A stretch of 50,065 bases of DNA, taken from the NCBI GenBank assembly GCA_009774465.1, contig VSNT01000008.1, positions 1 to 50,065 on the forward strand, read 5' to 3'. Made by a program: the position numbers and the translations under genes. Under the pieces are notes generated by a model. The model saw only the letters and a list, made by a program, of their open reading frames with translations. It made no database searches and was not told the origin of the DNA. This document shows, piece after piece, positions 26,561-36,193 of this stretch; within the stretch, counting starts at the first letter, position 1; the number at the start of each line of letters is the position of its first letter. This DNA is from Lachnospiraceae bacterium (GTDB lineage: Bacteria > Bacillota_A > Clostridia > Lachnospirales > Lachnospiraceae).

Positions 26561-27340
26561 ATGATTAATTACACGTTTACCTATGGGGATCTTGAATATT
26601 TTCTTCTGATATTTATAAGGGTTATCAGTTTTGTGTTTGTGGCGCCTTTTTTCGGTATGAGTAATATTCCCAGAAGAATAAGGATTGGCTTTAGTTTTTT
26701 TGTGGCTCTTTTGCTTTATCAGTCGATTCCCGGACAGTCTGTTGTGTATGATACGCTGATTGGTTATTCTGTTATTGTAATGAAGGAGGTCCTCACCGGT
26801 CTTTTGATAGGGTTTGCCGCCAATTTATGCGCTTCCATAGTGGCATTTGCAGGGCATATTGCCGATATGGAAATGGGGCTTTCAATGGCCAGTATGTTTG
26901 ATCCTACTACCAGAGAGACTTCTACAATTACCGGTATTTATTATAATTATATGGTGCTTCTGATGCTCATGATATCCGGCATGCACAGATATCTGATACA
27001 GGCGCTGGCGGAAACTTATACACTGATACCTTTAAATGGTGCGGTTATAAGAAGTGATACATTACTTGCAGCTATGCTGGAATTTATGGCAAATTATATT
27101 ATTATTGGTTTTCGCATCTGCCTTCCAATTTTTGCAGTTATGACTATTTTAAACGCAGTACTTGGTATTTTGGCAAAGGTTTCGCCTCAGCTTAATATGT
27201 TTGTAGTAGGTATCCAGATGAAAGTGCTGGTGGGCTTAAGCATTTTGTTTTTGTCAACGGCGATGCTGCCAGGAGCGGCTGACTTTATATATGATCAGAT
27301 GAAGCATATGGTAGTTACCTTTACGGAGGCTATAATGTGA
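26561..27340 (+). CDS. fliR: Flagellar export gate protein FliR
   Basis: Membrane subunit that closes the FliP/FliQ/FliR gate ring. The 259-residue protein has about six hydrophobic segments and the typical RVISFVFVAPFFGMSNIPRR start and VLGILAKVSPQLNMFVVGIQ stretch. Its stop codon overlaps the GTG start of flhB (GTGA), as expected for proteins built into the same complex. Confidence 0.97.
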   Translation: MINYTFTYGDLEYFLLIFIRVISFVFVAPFFGMSNIPRRIRIGFSFFVALLLYQSIPGQSVVYDTLIGYSVIVMKEVLTGLLIGFAANLCASIVAFAGHIADMEMGLSMASMFDPTTRETSTITGIYYNYMVLLMLMISGMHRYLIQALAETYTLIPLNGAVIRSDTLLAAMLEFMANYIIIGFRICLPIFAVMTILNAVLGILAKVSPQLNMFVVGIQMKVLVGLSILFLSTAMLPGAADFIYDQMKHMVVTFTEAIM

Positions 27341-28470
27341 CACAAAAATATGAAACTTTAATACAGCTTAATCTTCAGTTTTTTGCAAAAGACGGGCCTG
27401 GCGGTGAAAAGACAGAACAGCCTACCGCCAAGAAACTAAATGATGCCAGAAAAAGGGGACAGGTTGCAAAGAGCAAGGAAATTGCAAGCGCCCTGGGATT
27501 ATTTTCTTTTTTTATTGTTCTCAAGCTGTATGTCGGCTCCATTGGAAGCAATTTTATTATGGGGTTTCATGCAGTATATAATCAGATTCCTGATGTAATT
27601 AAAAATTACAATGGGGATATTCCGGCAGCAGCTATCGTTACATTAGTGCGCAGTATGATGCAGCAGCTTGGCCTGATTGTAATACCTGTTTTACTGGTTG
27701 GGTATGGGGTGGCATTTGTAAGTGATCTTGTGCAGGTTAAGTGGAGGCCTACCACACAACCGCTTAGACCTAAGCCCAATAAACTGAGTCCAATGAATGG
27801 AATTAAGCGTATATTTTCTGTGAATTCATTGATTGAACTGCTTAAATCTCTTATCAAACTGGCTGTAATCGGTTATGTGGTTTATTCTTATTTGAAAGAC
27901 CGGGTAGGACAGATTTTTCTGCTGTATGATATTGCCTTAAATCAGGCCATTGGCCTGATCGGTGAGGTGGTAATTGATATGGGAATCAGGATTGCAGCAG
28001 TGTATATGGTGGTTGCTTATGCTGATTACAGGTATCAAAAGTGGAAATTCAGAGATGATATGAAAATGACCAAACAGGAAGTAAAGGATGAATATAAGAA
28101 CATGGAAGGTGATCCTCAGATTAAGGGGAAACAGAAGCAGCGTATGAGAGAAGCTTCCATGCGGCGTATGATGCAGCAGCTTCCGGAGGCGGATGTGGTT
28201 ATTACGAACCCCACCCATTATGCTGTGGCCATCAAGTATGATCCGGATAAATATGATGCACCTTATGTGATTGCAAAGGGCGAGGATTTTTTGGCCCAGA
28301 AGATTAAGGATGTTGCAAAAGAAAATCATATAGAAATTGTAGAAAATAAGCCATTGGCCAGAATGCTTTATGCAAATGTGGAGATCGGGGGGCTTGTTCC
28401 ACCTGAATTATATCAGGCAGTGGCAGAGGTGCTTGCTTTTGTATATCATTTGAAAGGCAAGGTTTCCTAA
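27337..28470 (+). CDS. flhB: Flagellar export substrate-specificity protein FlhB
   Basis: Export apparatus protein whose self-cleavage switches secretion from rod/hook to filament subunits. The 377-residue protein has four membrane helices (about 50-70, 100-125, 160-185 and 205-230) and a cytoplasmic tail with the NPTH autocleavage motif (VVITNPTHYAVAIKYD). Its N-terminus extends about 20 residues before the usual GEKTEQPTAKKLNDAR, with the sequence LNLQFFA that I have seen in Clostridia homologues. Start is GTG overlapping the fliR stop. Confidence 0.97.
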   Translation: MTQKYETLIQLNLQFFAKDGPGGEKTEQPTAKKLNDARKRGQVAKSKEIASALGLFSFFIVLKLYVGSIGSNFIMGFHAVYNQIPDVIKNYNGDIPAAAIVTLVRSMMQQLGLIVIPVLLVGYGVAFVSDLVQVKWRPTTQPLRPKPNKLSPMNGIKRIFSVNSLIELLKSLIKLAVIGYVVYSYLKDRVGQIFLLYDIALNQAIGLIGEVVIDMGIRIAAVYMVVAYADYRYQKWKFRDDMKMTKQEVKDEYKNMEGDPQIKGKQKQRMREASMRRMMQQLPEADVVITNPTHYAVAIKYDPDKYDAPYVIAKGEDFLAQKIKDVAKENHIEIVENKPLARMLYANVEIGGLVPPELYQAVAEVLAFVYHLKGKVS

Positions 28471-28504
28471 AATATTTTGATAATATGAAGAAAGGAGAAT
28501 GGGC

Positions 28505-30538
28505 ATGAAAAAAGCGGATATTGGCGTTGCGGCGTATGTACTTGCTGCATTTATTATGATGATTGTGCCTATTCCCAGCGGACTGTTAGATATACTTTTA
28601 GCATGTAATATTGCAATTGCATTTACTGTCATGTTCAGTGTCATGTTTTCAAAAGAAATACTGGATATGTCATTTTTCCCAACAATTTTGCTGTTTACCA
28701 CCATCTTCAGGATTTCACTTAATATTTCCTCTACCAGATTGATTTTGACTACAGGTGATCCGGGAGCGGTGGTTTCCACTTTTGGAAGTTACGTGGGTGG
28801 CGGCGACCTGATCGTGGGAAGCATTGTATTTATTATTTTGATATTGATACAGTTTATGGTTATTAACAAAGGTTCTGAGAGAGTTGCAGAAGTAACTGCC
28901 AGATTTACACTGGATGCCATGCCGGGTAAACAGATGGCAATTGATGCGGACTTAAATACCGGAGCCATTACAGATGCGGAAGCAATAAAGCGGCGTGAAA
29001 AGATCCAGGAGGAATCAAGCTTTTTCGGATCTATGGACGGTGCTGTAAAATATGTAAAAGGTGATGCAACAGCAGGACTTGTTATCACTATGGTTAATAT
29101 AATCGGCGGTATTGCAATGGGTGTGCTTCGCCAGAATCTGGATTTTGGCGCAGCAGCAAATAAGTATGTAATCCTTACCATAGGAGATGGCCTGGTCAGC
29201 CAGATTCCTTCCCTTTTAATCTCCTTATCCACCGGTATACTGGTTACCAAGGGATCAAAGGATGCGGATTTTGGAACAGTGCTGATAAGCCAGCTTTTTG
29301 GAGTTCCCAAGGCATTATACATTGTAGGAATGATTTTGATAGGGCTTGGAATTGTTACGCCTCTGCCCCTTCTTATTTTCCTTACACTGGGACTTGTTTT
29401 TATTGTGACAGGCAGAGTTATTTCAGGAACGATCGAAACTGCTCAGATAGAAGGTGAGATAAGTGCGGATGAAATTGCGGCGGAAGAAATCAGGCAGCCG
29501 GAAAATGTAAACAGTCTGCTGCAGGTGGATCCCATCGAACTGGAATTTGGTTATGGAATTATTCCTCTTGCAGATGTGAACCAGGGCGGAGATCTGCTTG
29601 ACCGTGTGGTAATGATCAGACGACAGATTGCACTTGAGCTTGGTACTGTGGTGCCGATTATACGTCTGCGGGATAACATTCAGTTAAATCCGAATCAGTA
29701 TATTATTAAGATCAAAGGAATACAGGTCAGTGAAGGAGAGATTCTTTTTGACCATTATATGGCCATGAACCCGGGATATGTGGAAGAAGAAATTACCGGT
29801 ATACCTACCTTTGAACCATCCTTCCACCTGCCGGCCATCTGGATTACGGAAGGACAGCGGGAGCGTGCGGAAAGTATGGGATATACCGTTGTTGATCCTC
29901 CTTCCATTATAGCAACCCATTTAACAGAGATTATCAGGCAGTATATTTCCGAACTGCTTACAAGACAGGATGTACAGAACCTTGTTGATAATTTGCGAGA
30001 GAGCAATCCTTCTTTGGTGGAGGAACTTGTGCCCAAGCTTCTTGGACTTGGAGAGATTCAGAAGGTTTTGCAGAATCTGTTAAAAGAGGGGATCTCTATC
30101 AGAGATTTGCTTACCATTTTTGAAACACTGGCGGATTACGCCACTACCACAAGAGATACAGATATTTTAACAGAATATGTGCGGCAAAGCCTTAAGAGAG
30201 CCGTTTCAAGCAAGTTTTTCCCGGCCAGCGAAACAACCAGCGTAGTTACGTTAGATCCCAAGCTGGAGCAGGAAATCATGGGAAGCGTAAAACAGACGGA
30301 GACAGGCGCGTATCTGACGCTGGATCCGGAAAAGACCAAGGCAATCATGAAATCTGTGGGGAATGAAGTGACCAAGCTGGAGAATCTCGGAAAGACGCCT
30401 ATTGTTATAACTTCTCCTATTGTGCGTATGTACTTTAAGCGTTTGACGGAAGATTATTATAGAGATTTAATCGTAGTTTCATATAATGAAATAGACAATA
30501 ATATTGAATTACAGTCTGTAGGAATGGTGACAGCATGA
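28505..30538 (+). CDS. flhA: Flagellar export protein FlhA
   Basis: Largest membrane subunit of the export apparatus; its cytoplasmic ring receives chaperone-substrate complexes and drives ion-coupled export. The 677-residue protein has about eight membrane helices in the first 320 residues, the FHIPEP-type signature region (TTIFRISLNISSTRLILTTG, then FVIINKG-like VINKGSERVAEV), and a large cytoplasmic domain. I choose ATG 28505, 7 bases after AAAGGAG; ATG 28499 lies directly against that site. The stop overlaps flhF (ATGA). Confidence 0.97.
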   Translation: MKKADIGVAAYVLAAFIMMIVPIPSGLLDILLACNIAIAFTVMFSVMFSKEILDMSFFPTILLFTTIFRISLNISSTRLILTTGDPGAVVSTFGSYVGGGDLIVGSIVFIILILIQFMVINKGSERVAEVTARFTLDAMPGKQMAIDADLNTGAITDAEAIKRREKIQEESSFFGSMDGAVKYVKGDATAGLVITMVNIIGGIAMGVLRQNLDFGAAANKYVILTIGDGLVSQIPSLLISLSTGILVTKGSKDADFGTVLISQLFGVPKALYIVGMILIGLGIVTPLPLLIFLTLGLVFIVTGRVISGTIETAQIEGEISADEIAAEEIRQPENVNSLLQVDPIELEFGYGIIPLADVNQGGDLLDRVVMIRRQIALELGTVVPIIRLRDNIQLNPNQYIIKIKGIQVSEGEILFDHYMAMNPGYVEEEITGIPTFEPSFHLPAIWITEGQRERAESMGYTVVDPPSIIATHLTEIIRQYISELLTRQDVQNLVDNLRESNPSLVEELVPKLLGLGEIQKVLQNLLKEGISIRDLLTIFETLADYATTTRDTDILTEYVRQSLKRAVSSKFFPASETTSVVTLDPKLEQEIMGSVKQTETGAYLTLDPEKTKAIMKSVGNEVTKLENLGKTPIVITSPIVRMYFKRLTEDYYRDLIVVSYNEIDNNIELQSVGMVTA

Positions 30539-31782
30539 TAATAAAAAAATTTCAGGGAAAAACAGAAGCGGAAGCAGTGGCAAGTGCCAAAAAAGAGTTA
30601 GGCAGCAATGTCGTAATTATGAATGTAAAAAATATGAAAAAGAAGGGACTGTTCAGCTTTTTAAGGCGCCAGGTAGTGGAAGTGACGGTCGCCCTTGAAG
30701 AAGAAACGGAGCGCATGTCTTCTCCGGTAAAGGAGGAGGCAAGGCAGCAGCCTTTGGTAGATGCAATTGCCAAAAAGCCTGCTGTAAGTCCGGCGCCAGG
30801 TTCCATAACCAGTGCCCTTAAAGATATTATACCGGAAGAACCTTTATGGGAAGCAAAAACAGAAAGCAGGGACAGCAGTGTGATTGAAGAAAAGCTGGAT
30901 AATCTACATACACTGCTGGAACAGCAGCTGCAAAAGCCGGAGGAGCAGGAAGGAGAAGCGCTTGAAGGGAAGGAAAGCGAAATTGAGCGTTTTATGAAGC
31001 TTCTGTATAATACCATGCTGGATAATGAAGTCAGTGAACAGAATGCAAATCAAATCATTGATGAGCTGGAAAAGATTAATAAACCCAATATACCCTTTGA
31101 CCATGCGCTGGCCAATATTTATCAGAAAATGATATTGAAATTTGGAAAGCCGGTGGAAATCACTGCGGCGGAAAAGGGGCCTAAGGTAGTATTTTTTGTA
31201 GGCCCTACGGGGGTAGGCAAGACAACGACTATAGCCAAGATTGCTTCTAAATTCAGTGTGGAAAGCAAAAAAAAGGTAGTGCTTCTTACCGCAGACACCT
31301 ATCGGATTGCGGCTGCGGAACAGCTTCGTACCTATGCCAACATTCTAGACATTCCTTTTCGGATCATTTATTCTACCGAGGAAGTCGCGCAGGCACTGAA
31401 AGATTTTAAAGATGTTGATTTTATTTTAATTGATACAGCAGGGCACTCCTATCATAACAGTGCCCAGAAGGATACAATGAATGAATTTGTTCATTCTGTA
31501 GACGGGCTGGCGGAAAAGGAAGTTTATCTGGTTTTAAGCGCTACCACAAAATATAAAGATTTGATCAGTGTTGCAGATACTTATACCGGCGCAGAAGATT
31601 TAAGGCTGATTTTTACCAAACTTGATGAAACAGCTACATTGGGAAATCTGCTGAATCTGAAGCTGCATACAGGAGCTCCCTTATCTTACGTCACATATGG
31701 ACAGAATGTACCGGATGATATTGAAAAATTCAATCCACAAAAGACAGTAAAGAATCTTTTAGGCGGGAGTAAGAAACAATAA
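30535..31782 (+). CDS. flhF: Flagellar GTPase FlhF
   Basis: SRP-type GTPase that controls the site and number of flagella. The 415-residue protein has the N-terminal B domain (MIIKKFQGKTEAEAVASAKK), a variable acidic linker, and a C-terminal NG GTPase domain with the P-loop VGPTGVGKTTTIAKIASKF, LLTADTYRIAAAEQL, DTAGHS and the TKLDETATLG motif. It starts in the flhA stop codon. The partner flhG follows. Confidence 0.97.
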   Translation: MIIKKFQGKTEAEAVASAKKELGSNVVIMNVKNMKKKGLFSFLRRQVVEVTVALEEETERMSSPVKEEARQQPLVDAIAKKPAVSPAPGSITSALKDIIPEEPLWEAKTESRDSSVIEEKLDNLHTLLEQQLQKPEEQEGEALEGKESEIERFMKLLYNTMLDNEVSEQNANQIIDELEKINKPNIPFDHALANIYQKMILKFGKPVEITAAEKGPKVVFFVGPTGVGKTTTIAKIASKFSVESKKKVVLLTADTYRIAAAEQLRTYANILDIPFRIIYSTEEVAQALKDFKDVDFILIDTAGHSYHNSAQKDTMNEFVHSVDGLAEKEVYLVLSATTKYKDLISVADTYTGAEDLRLIFTKLDETATLGNLLNLKLHTGAPLSYVTYGQNVPDDIEKFNPQKTVKNLLGGSKKQ

Positions 31783-31814
31783 AGAGAAAACCAGCGATAA
31801 AGTGAGGAAAATAC

Positions 31815-32699
31815 ATGGATCAGGCCGAACAACTGAGGAATATAATTAAAGCAGGCACCATTTCCAATAACAGACCATTGGCAAGGGTAATTACGGTTAC
31901 AAGTGGAAAAGGCGGCGTGGGTAAATCCAATACAGCAATCAATCTTGCAATTCAATTTCGCAAAATGGGGCAGAGAGTGATTATTCTGGATGCAGATTTT
32001 GGGCTTGCCAATATAGAAATTATGTTTGGCGCCGTGCCCAAGCATAATTTGTGCGATTTGATTTATCAGGGAAAAAATATTCGGGAAATTATTACCTGGG
32101 GCCCTATGGAAGTAGGGTTTATTTCAGGAGGTTCCGGCATTGCAGGGCTTTCTAATTTGAATAAGGATTATTTGGGGTATATTATACGCAATCTGGAAGA
32201 ATTGGACGCCATAGCAGATACGATTATAGTGGACACGGGGGCAGGAATTTCTGATGCTGTTTTGGAATTTTTAGTAGCAAGCGGAGAAATTCTTCTGGTA
32301 ACAACTCCGGAGCCTACCTCCATTACCGATTCCTATTCATTGTTAAAAGCTTTAAACAGACATCCCCGGTTTTCAAGCGAGGCATCCCGGATTAAGGTGA
32401 TTGCAAACAAGGTAAACTCTCAGGAAGAAGGGGAAGCGCTTTTTGGCAAGCTGAATGCAGTAGTAAGCGGTTATTTGAAACTTCCCATCGTATATCTGGA
32501 TGCGGTACCTGATGACGCGCAGCTTTCTCAGGCAGTTATGCAGCAGATGCCGGTGTCGCTTCAATCACCTCAGGCAAAGTCTGCATTGGCCTATGAAAGA
32601 ATTGCGGAAAAACTGATGAATAAAGAACCGAATCAGAAGGTTCAAAAACGTGGAATGGCAGCGTTTTTTTCTCATATAGTGAACGGTAAAAAGATTTAG
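31815..32699 (+). CDS. flhG: MinD-like flagellar ATPase FlhG
   Basis: ParA/MinD-type ATPase (YlxH in Bacillus) that works with FlhF to set flagellar number and place, and delivers FliM/FliY to FliG in studied species. The 294-residue protein has the deviant Walker A motif SGKGGVGKSNTA, the switch segment LDADFGLANIEIMFG and DTGAGISDAVLEFL. A C-terminal basic/amphipathic end (QKRGMAAFFSHIVNGKKI) may be the membrane-targeting helix. It directly follows flhF. Confidence 0.96.
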   Translation: MDQAEQLRNIIKAGTISNNRPLARVITVTSGKGGVGKSNTAINLAIQFRKMGQRVIILDADFGLANIEIMFGAVPKHNLCDLIYQGKNIREIITWGPMEVGFISGGSGIAGLSNLNKDYLGYIIRNLEELDAIADTIIVDTGAGISDAVLEFLVASGEILLVTTPEPTSITDSYSLLKALNRHPRFSSEASRIKVIANKVNSQEEGEALFGKLNAVVSGYLKLPIVYLDAVPDDAQLSQAVMQQMPVSLQSPQAKSALAYERIAEKLMNKEPNQKVQKRGMAAFFSHIVNGKKI

Positions 32700-32712
32700 C
32701 TGGAGGTTTGGT

Positions 32713-33438
32713 ATGCTTTCAAAATATGTAAGGCCTGGAAATAAAATGGAAATACAGGCATTATCGCGTACAAAATATGTGGATGATGCAGAAAAAAAGA
32801 AAATATATCAGACGCAGGTGCTTGATATTTTGTCGGCCGACAGACTTGAAATTCTTATGCCTATGGAAAAATCAAAGCTGATACTGCTTCCGGTAAATGC
32901 CGAATACGAGTTGTATTTTTATACCATTTCGGGAGTATATCAGTGCCTGGCCACAGTAATTGACAGATATAAATCAGATAAACAGTATGTTCTTCTTATG
33001 GAGCTTTCCAGCAATTTGAGAAAATTTCAAAGGAGAGAATACTATCGGTTAAGCTGTGCCCTGGAAATGAGTTCCAGGCCGCTTGAAAAGGAAGAAATTG
33101 AGTCGGTGGAAAAGGAAGAAAATGCACTGGTGCCCGGCCTTCCATTGAAAAGAAGCGTTATTGTGGATATCAGCGGAGGAGGAATCCGGTTTGTAGGTGA
33201 TTATGCTTATGAACCCGACAGTCTGGTCTACTGCAAATATAATCTGGTGGTGGATGGAAAATCAAAAGAATATGTTCTGGTTGCAAAGATATTGGTAGTG
33301 AAAGAGCTGGACGACCGGCCGGGCGTTTATGAGCATCGGGCGCAATACATAAATATTGATACGGTTGACCGGGAAGGAATTATACGTTTTATTTTTGAAG
33401 AAGAAAGAAAACACAGAAAAAAAGAAAAAGGATTATGA
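32713..33438 (+). CDS. PilZ-domain c-di-GMP receptor, YcgR-like
   Basis: The 241-residue protein has an N-terminal YcgR-N-type beta domain (about 8-100) and a C-terminal PilZ domain (about 100-235). Both binding motifs are intact: RxxxR in FQRREYYR and DxSxxG in DISGGGIRF. Such proteins act as molecular brakes on the motor when c-di-GMP is high. It lies 13 bases after flhG and ends before cheB, so it is made together with the motor. There is a basic Lys-rich end. Its presence shows that the cell likely uses c-di-GMP to control swimming. Confidence 0.92.
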   Translation: MLSKYVRPGNKMEIQALSRTKYVDDAEKKKIYQTQVLDILSADRLEILMPMEKSKLILLPVNAEYELYFYTISGVYQCLATVIDRYKSDKQYVLLMELSSNLRKFQRREYYRLSCALEMSSRPLEKEEIESVEKEENALVPGLPLKRSVIVDISGGGIRFVGDYAYEPDSLVYCKYNLVVDGKSKEYVLVAKILVVKELDDRPGVYEHRAQYINIDTVDREGIIRFIFEEERKHRKKEKGL

Positions 33439-33473
33439 AATGATTACTATGCACTCATGAGAAGAAGGATTTG

Positions 33474-33482
33474 TGATATACT
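33474..33482 (+). promoter_or_regulatory. Candidate extended -10 promoter before cheB
   Basis: TGATATACT matches the extended -10 form TGnTATAAT at 8 of 9 positions, 36 bases before the cheB ATG, in the 80-base gap after the PilZ gene. The -35 region is poor, as is common for extended -10 promoters. Confidence 0.35.
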
Positions 33483-33518
33483 AATGACATATAAATAACA
33501 GATTGAGAGAAGTTAATT

Positions 33519-34124
33519 ATGTTGAAGGCAGATGACGCAAAAGCCGGTAAAAAAATTGTTGCAATTGCCAGTTCTACCGGTGGACCTAAGGCATTGCAGA
33601 TTCTGGTTCCTCTGCTGCCAGCGAATTTAAACGCACCTGTTATGATTGTTCAGCATATGCCGGCAGGATTTACCCAGGCACTTGCCGCCAGGTTAGATAC
33701 AATAAGTCCTCTTGCAGTTAAGGAGGCGGCGGAAGGAGATGTGCTGATGCCGGGCGAGGTATTTTTGGCCAGGGGCGGCAGACATATGGAAGCAGCAAAA
33801 AAAAGAGCCAGGCATCTGATTCATTACACAGATGAACCGCCTCGGGAAGGGGTGAGGCCATGCGCAAACTATATGTATGAGTCATTGGCAGACTGCGATT
33901 ATGACGAGGTGGTTTGTGTTGTACTTACAGGAATGGGGGCAGATGGCACAGCAGGAATTAAGAATTTAATGAAAAAGAAAAAGGTAACGGTGTTTGCTCA
34001 AAGCGAAGCCACCTGTGCGGTATATGGAATGCCCAGAAGTATCGTGCTTTCAGGGCTTTCCAAGGGAGGAATTTCGTTAGAACAAATTGCACAGGAAATT
34101 ATTAAGAACGTGGGGGTAATATAA
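33519..34124 (+). CDS. cheB: Chemoreceptor methylesterase CheB without receiver domain
   Basis: Removes methyl groups from chemoreceptors (and may deamidate glutamines). The protein has 201 residues and consists of the methylesterase domain alone: catalytic S19 in ASSTGGP, H46 in VQHMPAGFT and D142 in TGMGADG. The usual CheB is about 350 residues with an N-terminal receiver phosphorylated by CheA. Here neither the gene nor the 80 bases before it encodes one. The domain is otherwise complete, so this looks like a stable shortened form and not a broken gene. cheA starts 2 bases further on. Confidence 0.93.
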   Translation: MLKADDAKAGKKIVAIASSTGGPKALQILVPLLPANLNAPVMIVQHMPAGFTQALAARLDTISPLAVKEAAEGDVLMPGEVFLARGGRHMEAAKKRARHLIHYTDEPPREGVRPCANYMYESLADCDYDEVVCVVLTGMGADGTAGIKNLMKKKKVTVFAQSEATCAVYGMPRSIVLSGLSKGGISLEQIAQEIIKNVGVI

Positions 34125-34125
34125 G

Positions 34126-36177
34126 ATGGATGTAAATCAGTATCTGGAAATATTTCTTGATGAAACAAGGGAACACCTGGAAAGTTTAAATGCTCAGATT
34201 CTTAAATTGGAGCAGGAGCCGGAAGACGCGGACACAATCAATGAGATCTTTCGTGCGGCGCATTCTTTGAAGGGAATGGCAGGTACTATGGGGTATAAGC
34301 GGATGCAGGCGCTTACCCATGACATGGAAAATGTGTTTTCTGAGATCAGAAACGGTACAATGAAGGTAAATTCCAATCTGGTGGATACTCTTTTCCAGTG
34401 CCTTGATGCGCTTGAAGAATATACTGCCAGTATTCAGGAAACGGCTGATGAGGGAACAAATGATAATCAGCAGCTTATTACACAGTTGAATAAATATTTG
34501 AAATCTCAGGGAGGCACCCAGCCGGCAGCAGAAAAAGCGCCTGAGTCACAGGAGGCTGTTCCGGAAGGCCCGGAAGAAAAGTGGCTGGATATAAAGGTGG
34601 GAGAGTCTGAAAGACTGGTATTTTCCACTGCAAAGGCACAGGGAAAGAATATTTATGGTATTACTGTATGTGTACAGGAAAGCTGTCTGTTAAAAGCAGC
34701 CAGAGCATTTTTAGTATATAAAGCAGTAGAGGAAAAGGCAGAGATTATTGTTTGTAATCCGCCGGCAAATGATATTGAGGATGAGAGATTTGATTTAGAT
34801 TTCAGTCTCATTGTTGTTTCTGACTGTGAGCTGGAAGAAATACTTAAATCGGCAAGAAATGTGTCAGAAATTGAAAAAGTAGTTGGCGCTCCCTATGAGT
34901 TTGAAGCTGTGGAAGCCATTGAGCCCAAGGAAATCAAAGAAGCAGAGACAAAACCTGCAGTTTCAAATCAGCCCCAGAGTGCTCCGGCAAAGGCAAATGA
35001 TAAGAAACCGGCAGGAAAGCCTGTGGTTAACAGAACAGTGCGTGTGGATATTGAAAAGCTGGATGTGCTGATGAATCTGGTGAGCGAGCTGATTATTGCA
35101 AAGAATTCACTGGTATCGGCGTCAAATGCAGATGGAGTTTCCGGCAACGGAGTTAATGAGCATATTGAGTATCTGGAGAGTGTAACTACCAATCTTCATG
35201 AATCTGTTATGAAGGTTCGTATGGTTCCCATTGAAAGCGTTGTCAGCAAGTTCCCCAGAATGATCAGGGATCTTTCCAAAAAGCTGGATAAGAAGATGGA
35301 GCTGTATATGTCAGGTGAGGAAACGGAGCTTGACAGAACAGTGGTGGATGAAATTGGAGATCCTTTGATGCACCTTCTTAGAAATTCGGCAGATCATGGT
35401 CTTGAGTCGGCAGAGGTGCGTGCCCAGAGAGGAAAACCTGAAGTGGGTTCTATTTTCCTTGATGCTTATCAGGATGGCAATAATGTTGTCATTGAAGTAA
35501 GAGATGACGGCAATGGAATTGATGTGGAAGCTGTTAAGAATAAGGCGATTGAGCGTGAGGTTATTACTGCTGAACAGGCTGATAATATGAGCGAAAAGGA
35601 CATCATTAATCTTTTATTCCATGCAGGCTTTTCCACAGCAAAGACGATTTCGGATGTATCCGGACGCGGCGTGGGGCTTGATGTGGTAAAATCCAAAATT
35701 GAGTCCTTAAGCGGTGAAGTTGAGGTAAAATCAAAATTAGGTGAAGGAAGTACATGGATCATAAGACTTCCACTTACTCTGGCGATTATTCAGGCCCTGA
35801 TGGTTACTGTAGGCGGAGAAAAATACGCAATTTCATTAGGCAGCATACAGACACTTGAGGACATTGCTCCCAGCGATATCAAACTTGTCCAGAACAGAGA
35901 AGTGATTCATTTAAGGGGTTCTGTAATACCGATTATAAGACTCAGCGAGGAGCTGGATATTGAAAGCTGCAAGGCACCGGATGAAAATATGACAGTAGTA
36001 ATTGTCAAAAAAGGTGATAAGCTGGCAGGTCTTGTAATTGATGAACTTATGGGACAACAGGAAATTGTTATCAAGTCGCTTGGAAAGTACATAAGCAAAT
36101 GTAAGATTATAAGCGGGGCAACTATATTAGGTGATGGCGAAGTGGCACTTATTCTGGATGCCAATGCATTGATATAG
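34126..36177 (+). CDS. cheA: Chemotaxis sensor histidine kinase CheA
   Basis: Kinase that receives signals from chemoreceptors and phosphorylates CheY. The 683-residue protein has an HPt domain with H46 in RAAHSLKGMAGTMG, a P2 CheY-binding domain (about 155-260), an Ala/Lys/Pro linker, the dimerisation domain (about 300-360), the ATPase domain with N box MHLLRNSADHGLE and G boxes DDGNGID and SGRGVGLDVV, and a C-terminal CheW-like domain. With CheB lacking a receiver, CheY is the only phosphate acceptor partner visible in this window. Confidence 0.98.
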   Translation: MDVNQYLEIFLDETREHLESLNAQILKLEQEPEDADTINEIFRAAHSLKGMAGTMGYKRMQALTHDMENVFSEIRNGTMKVNSNLVDTLFQCLDALEEYTASIQETADEGTNDNQQLITQLNKYLKSQGGTQPAAEKAPESQEAVPEGPEEKWLDIKVGESERLVFSTAKAQGKNIYGITVCVQESCLLKAARAFLVYKAVEEKAEIIVCNPPANDIEDERFDLDFSLIVVSDCELEEILKSARNVSEIEKVVGAPYEFEAVEAIEPKEIKEAETKPAVSNQPQSAPAKANDKKPAGKPVVNRTVRVDIEKLDVLMNLVSELIIAKNSLVSASNADGVSGNGVNEHIEYLESVTTNLHESVMKVRMVPIESVVSKFPRMIRDLSKKLDKKMELYMSGEETELDRTVVDEIGDPLMHLLRNSADHGLESAEVRAQRGKPEVGSIFLDAYQDGNNVVIEVRDDGNGIDVEAVKNKAIEREVITAEQADNMSEKDIINLLFHAGFSTAKTISDVSGRGVGLDVVKSKIESLSGEVEVKSKLGEGSTWIIRLPLTLAIIQALMVTVGGEKYAISLGSIQTLEDIAPSDIKLVQNREVIHLRGSVIPIIRLSEELDIESCKAPDENMTVVIVKKGDKLAGLVIDELMGQQEIVIKSLGKYISKCKIISGATILGDGEVALILDANALI

Positions 36178-36193
36178 GATAGGGGGAAGAGCA

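Noticed and set aside
26861..26868. GCCGATAT in fliR
   Set aside because: A perfect -10 string, but inside the gene and without any TAAA-like -35 at 14-16 bases.
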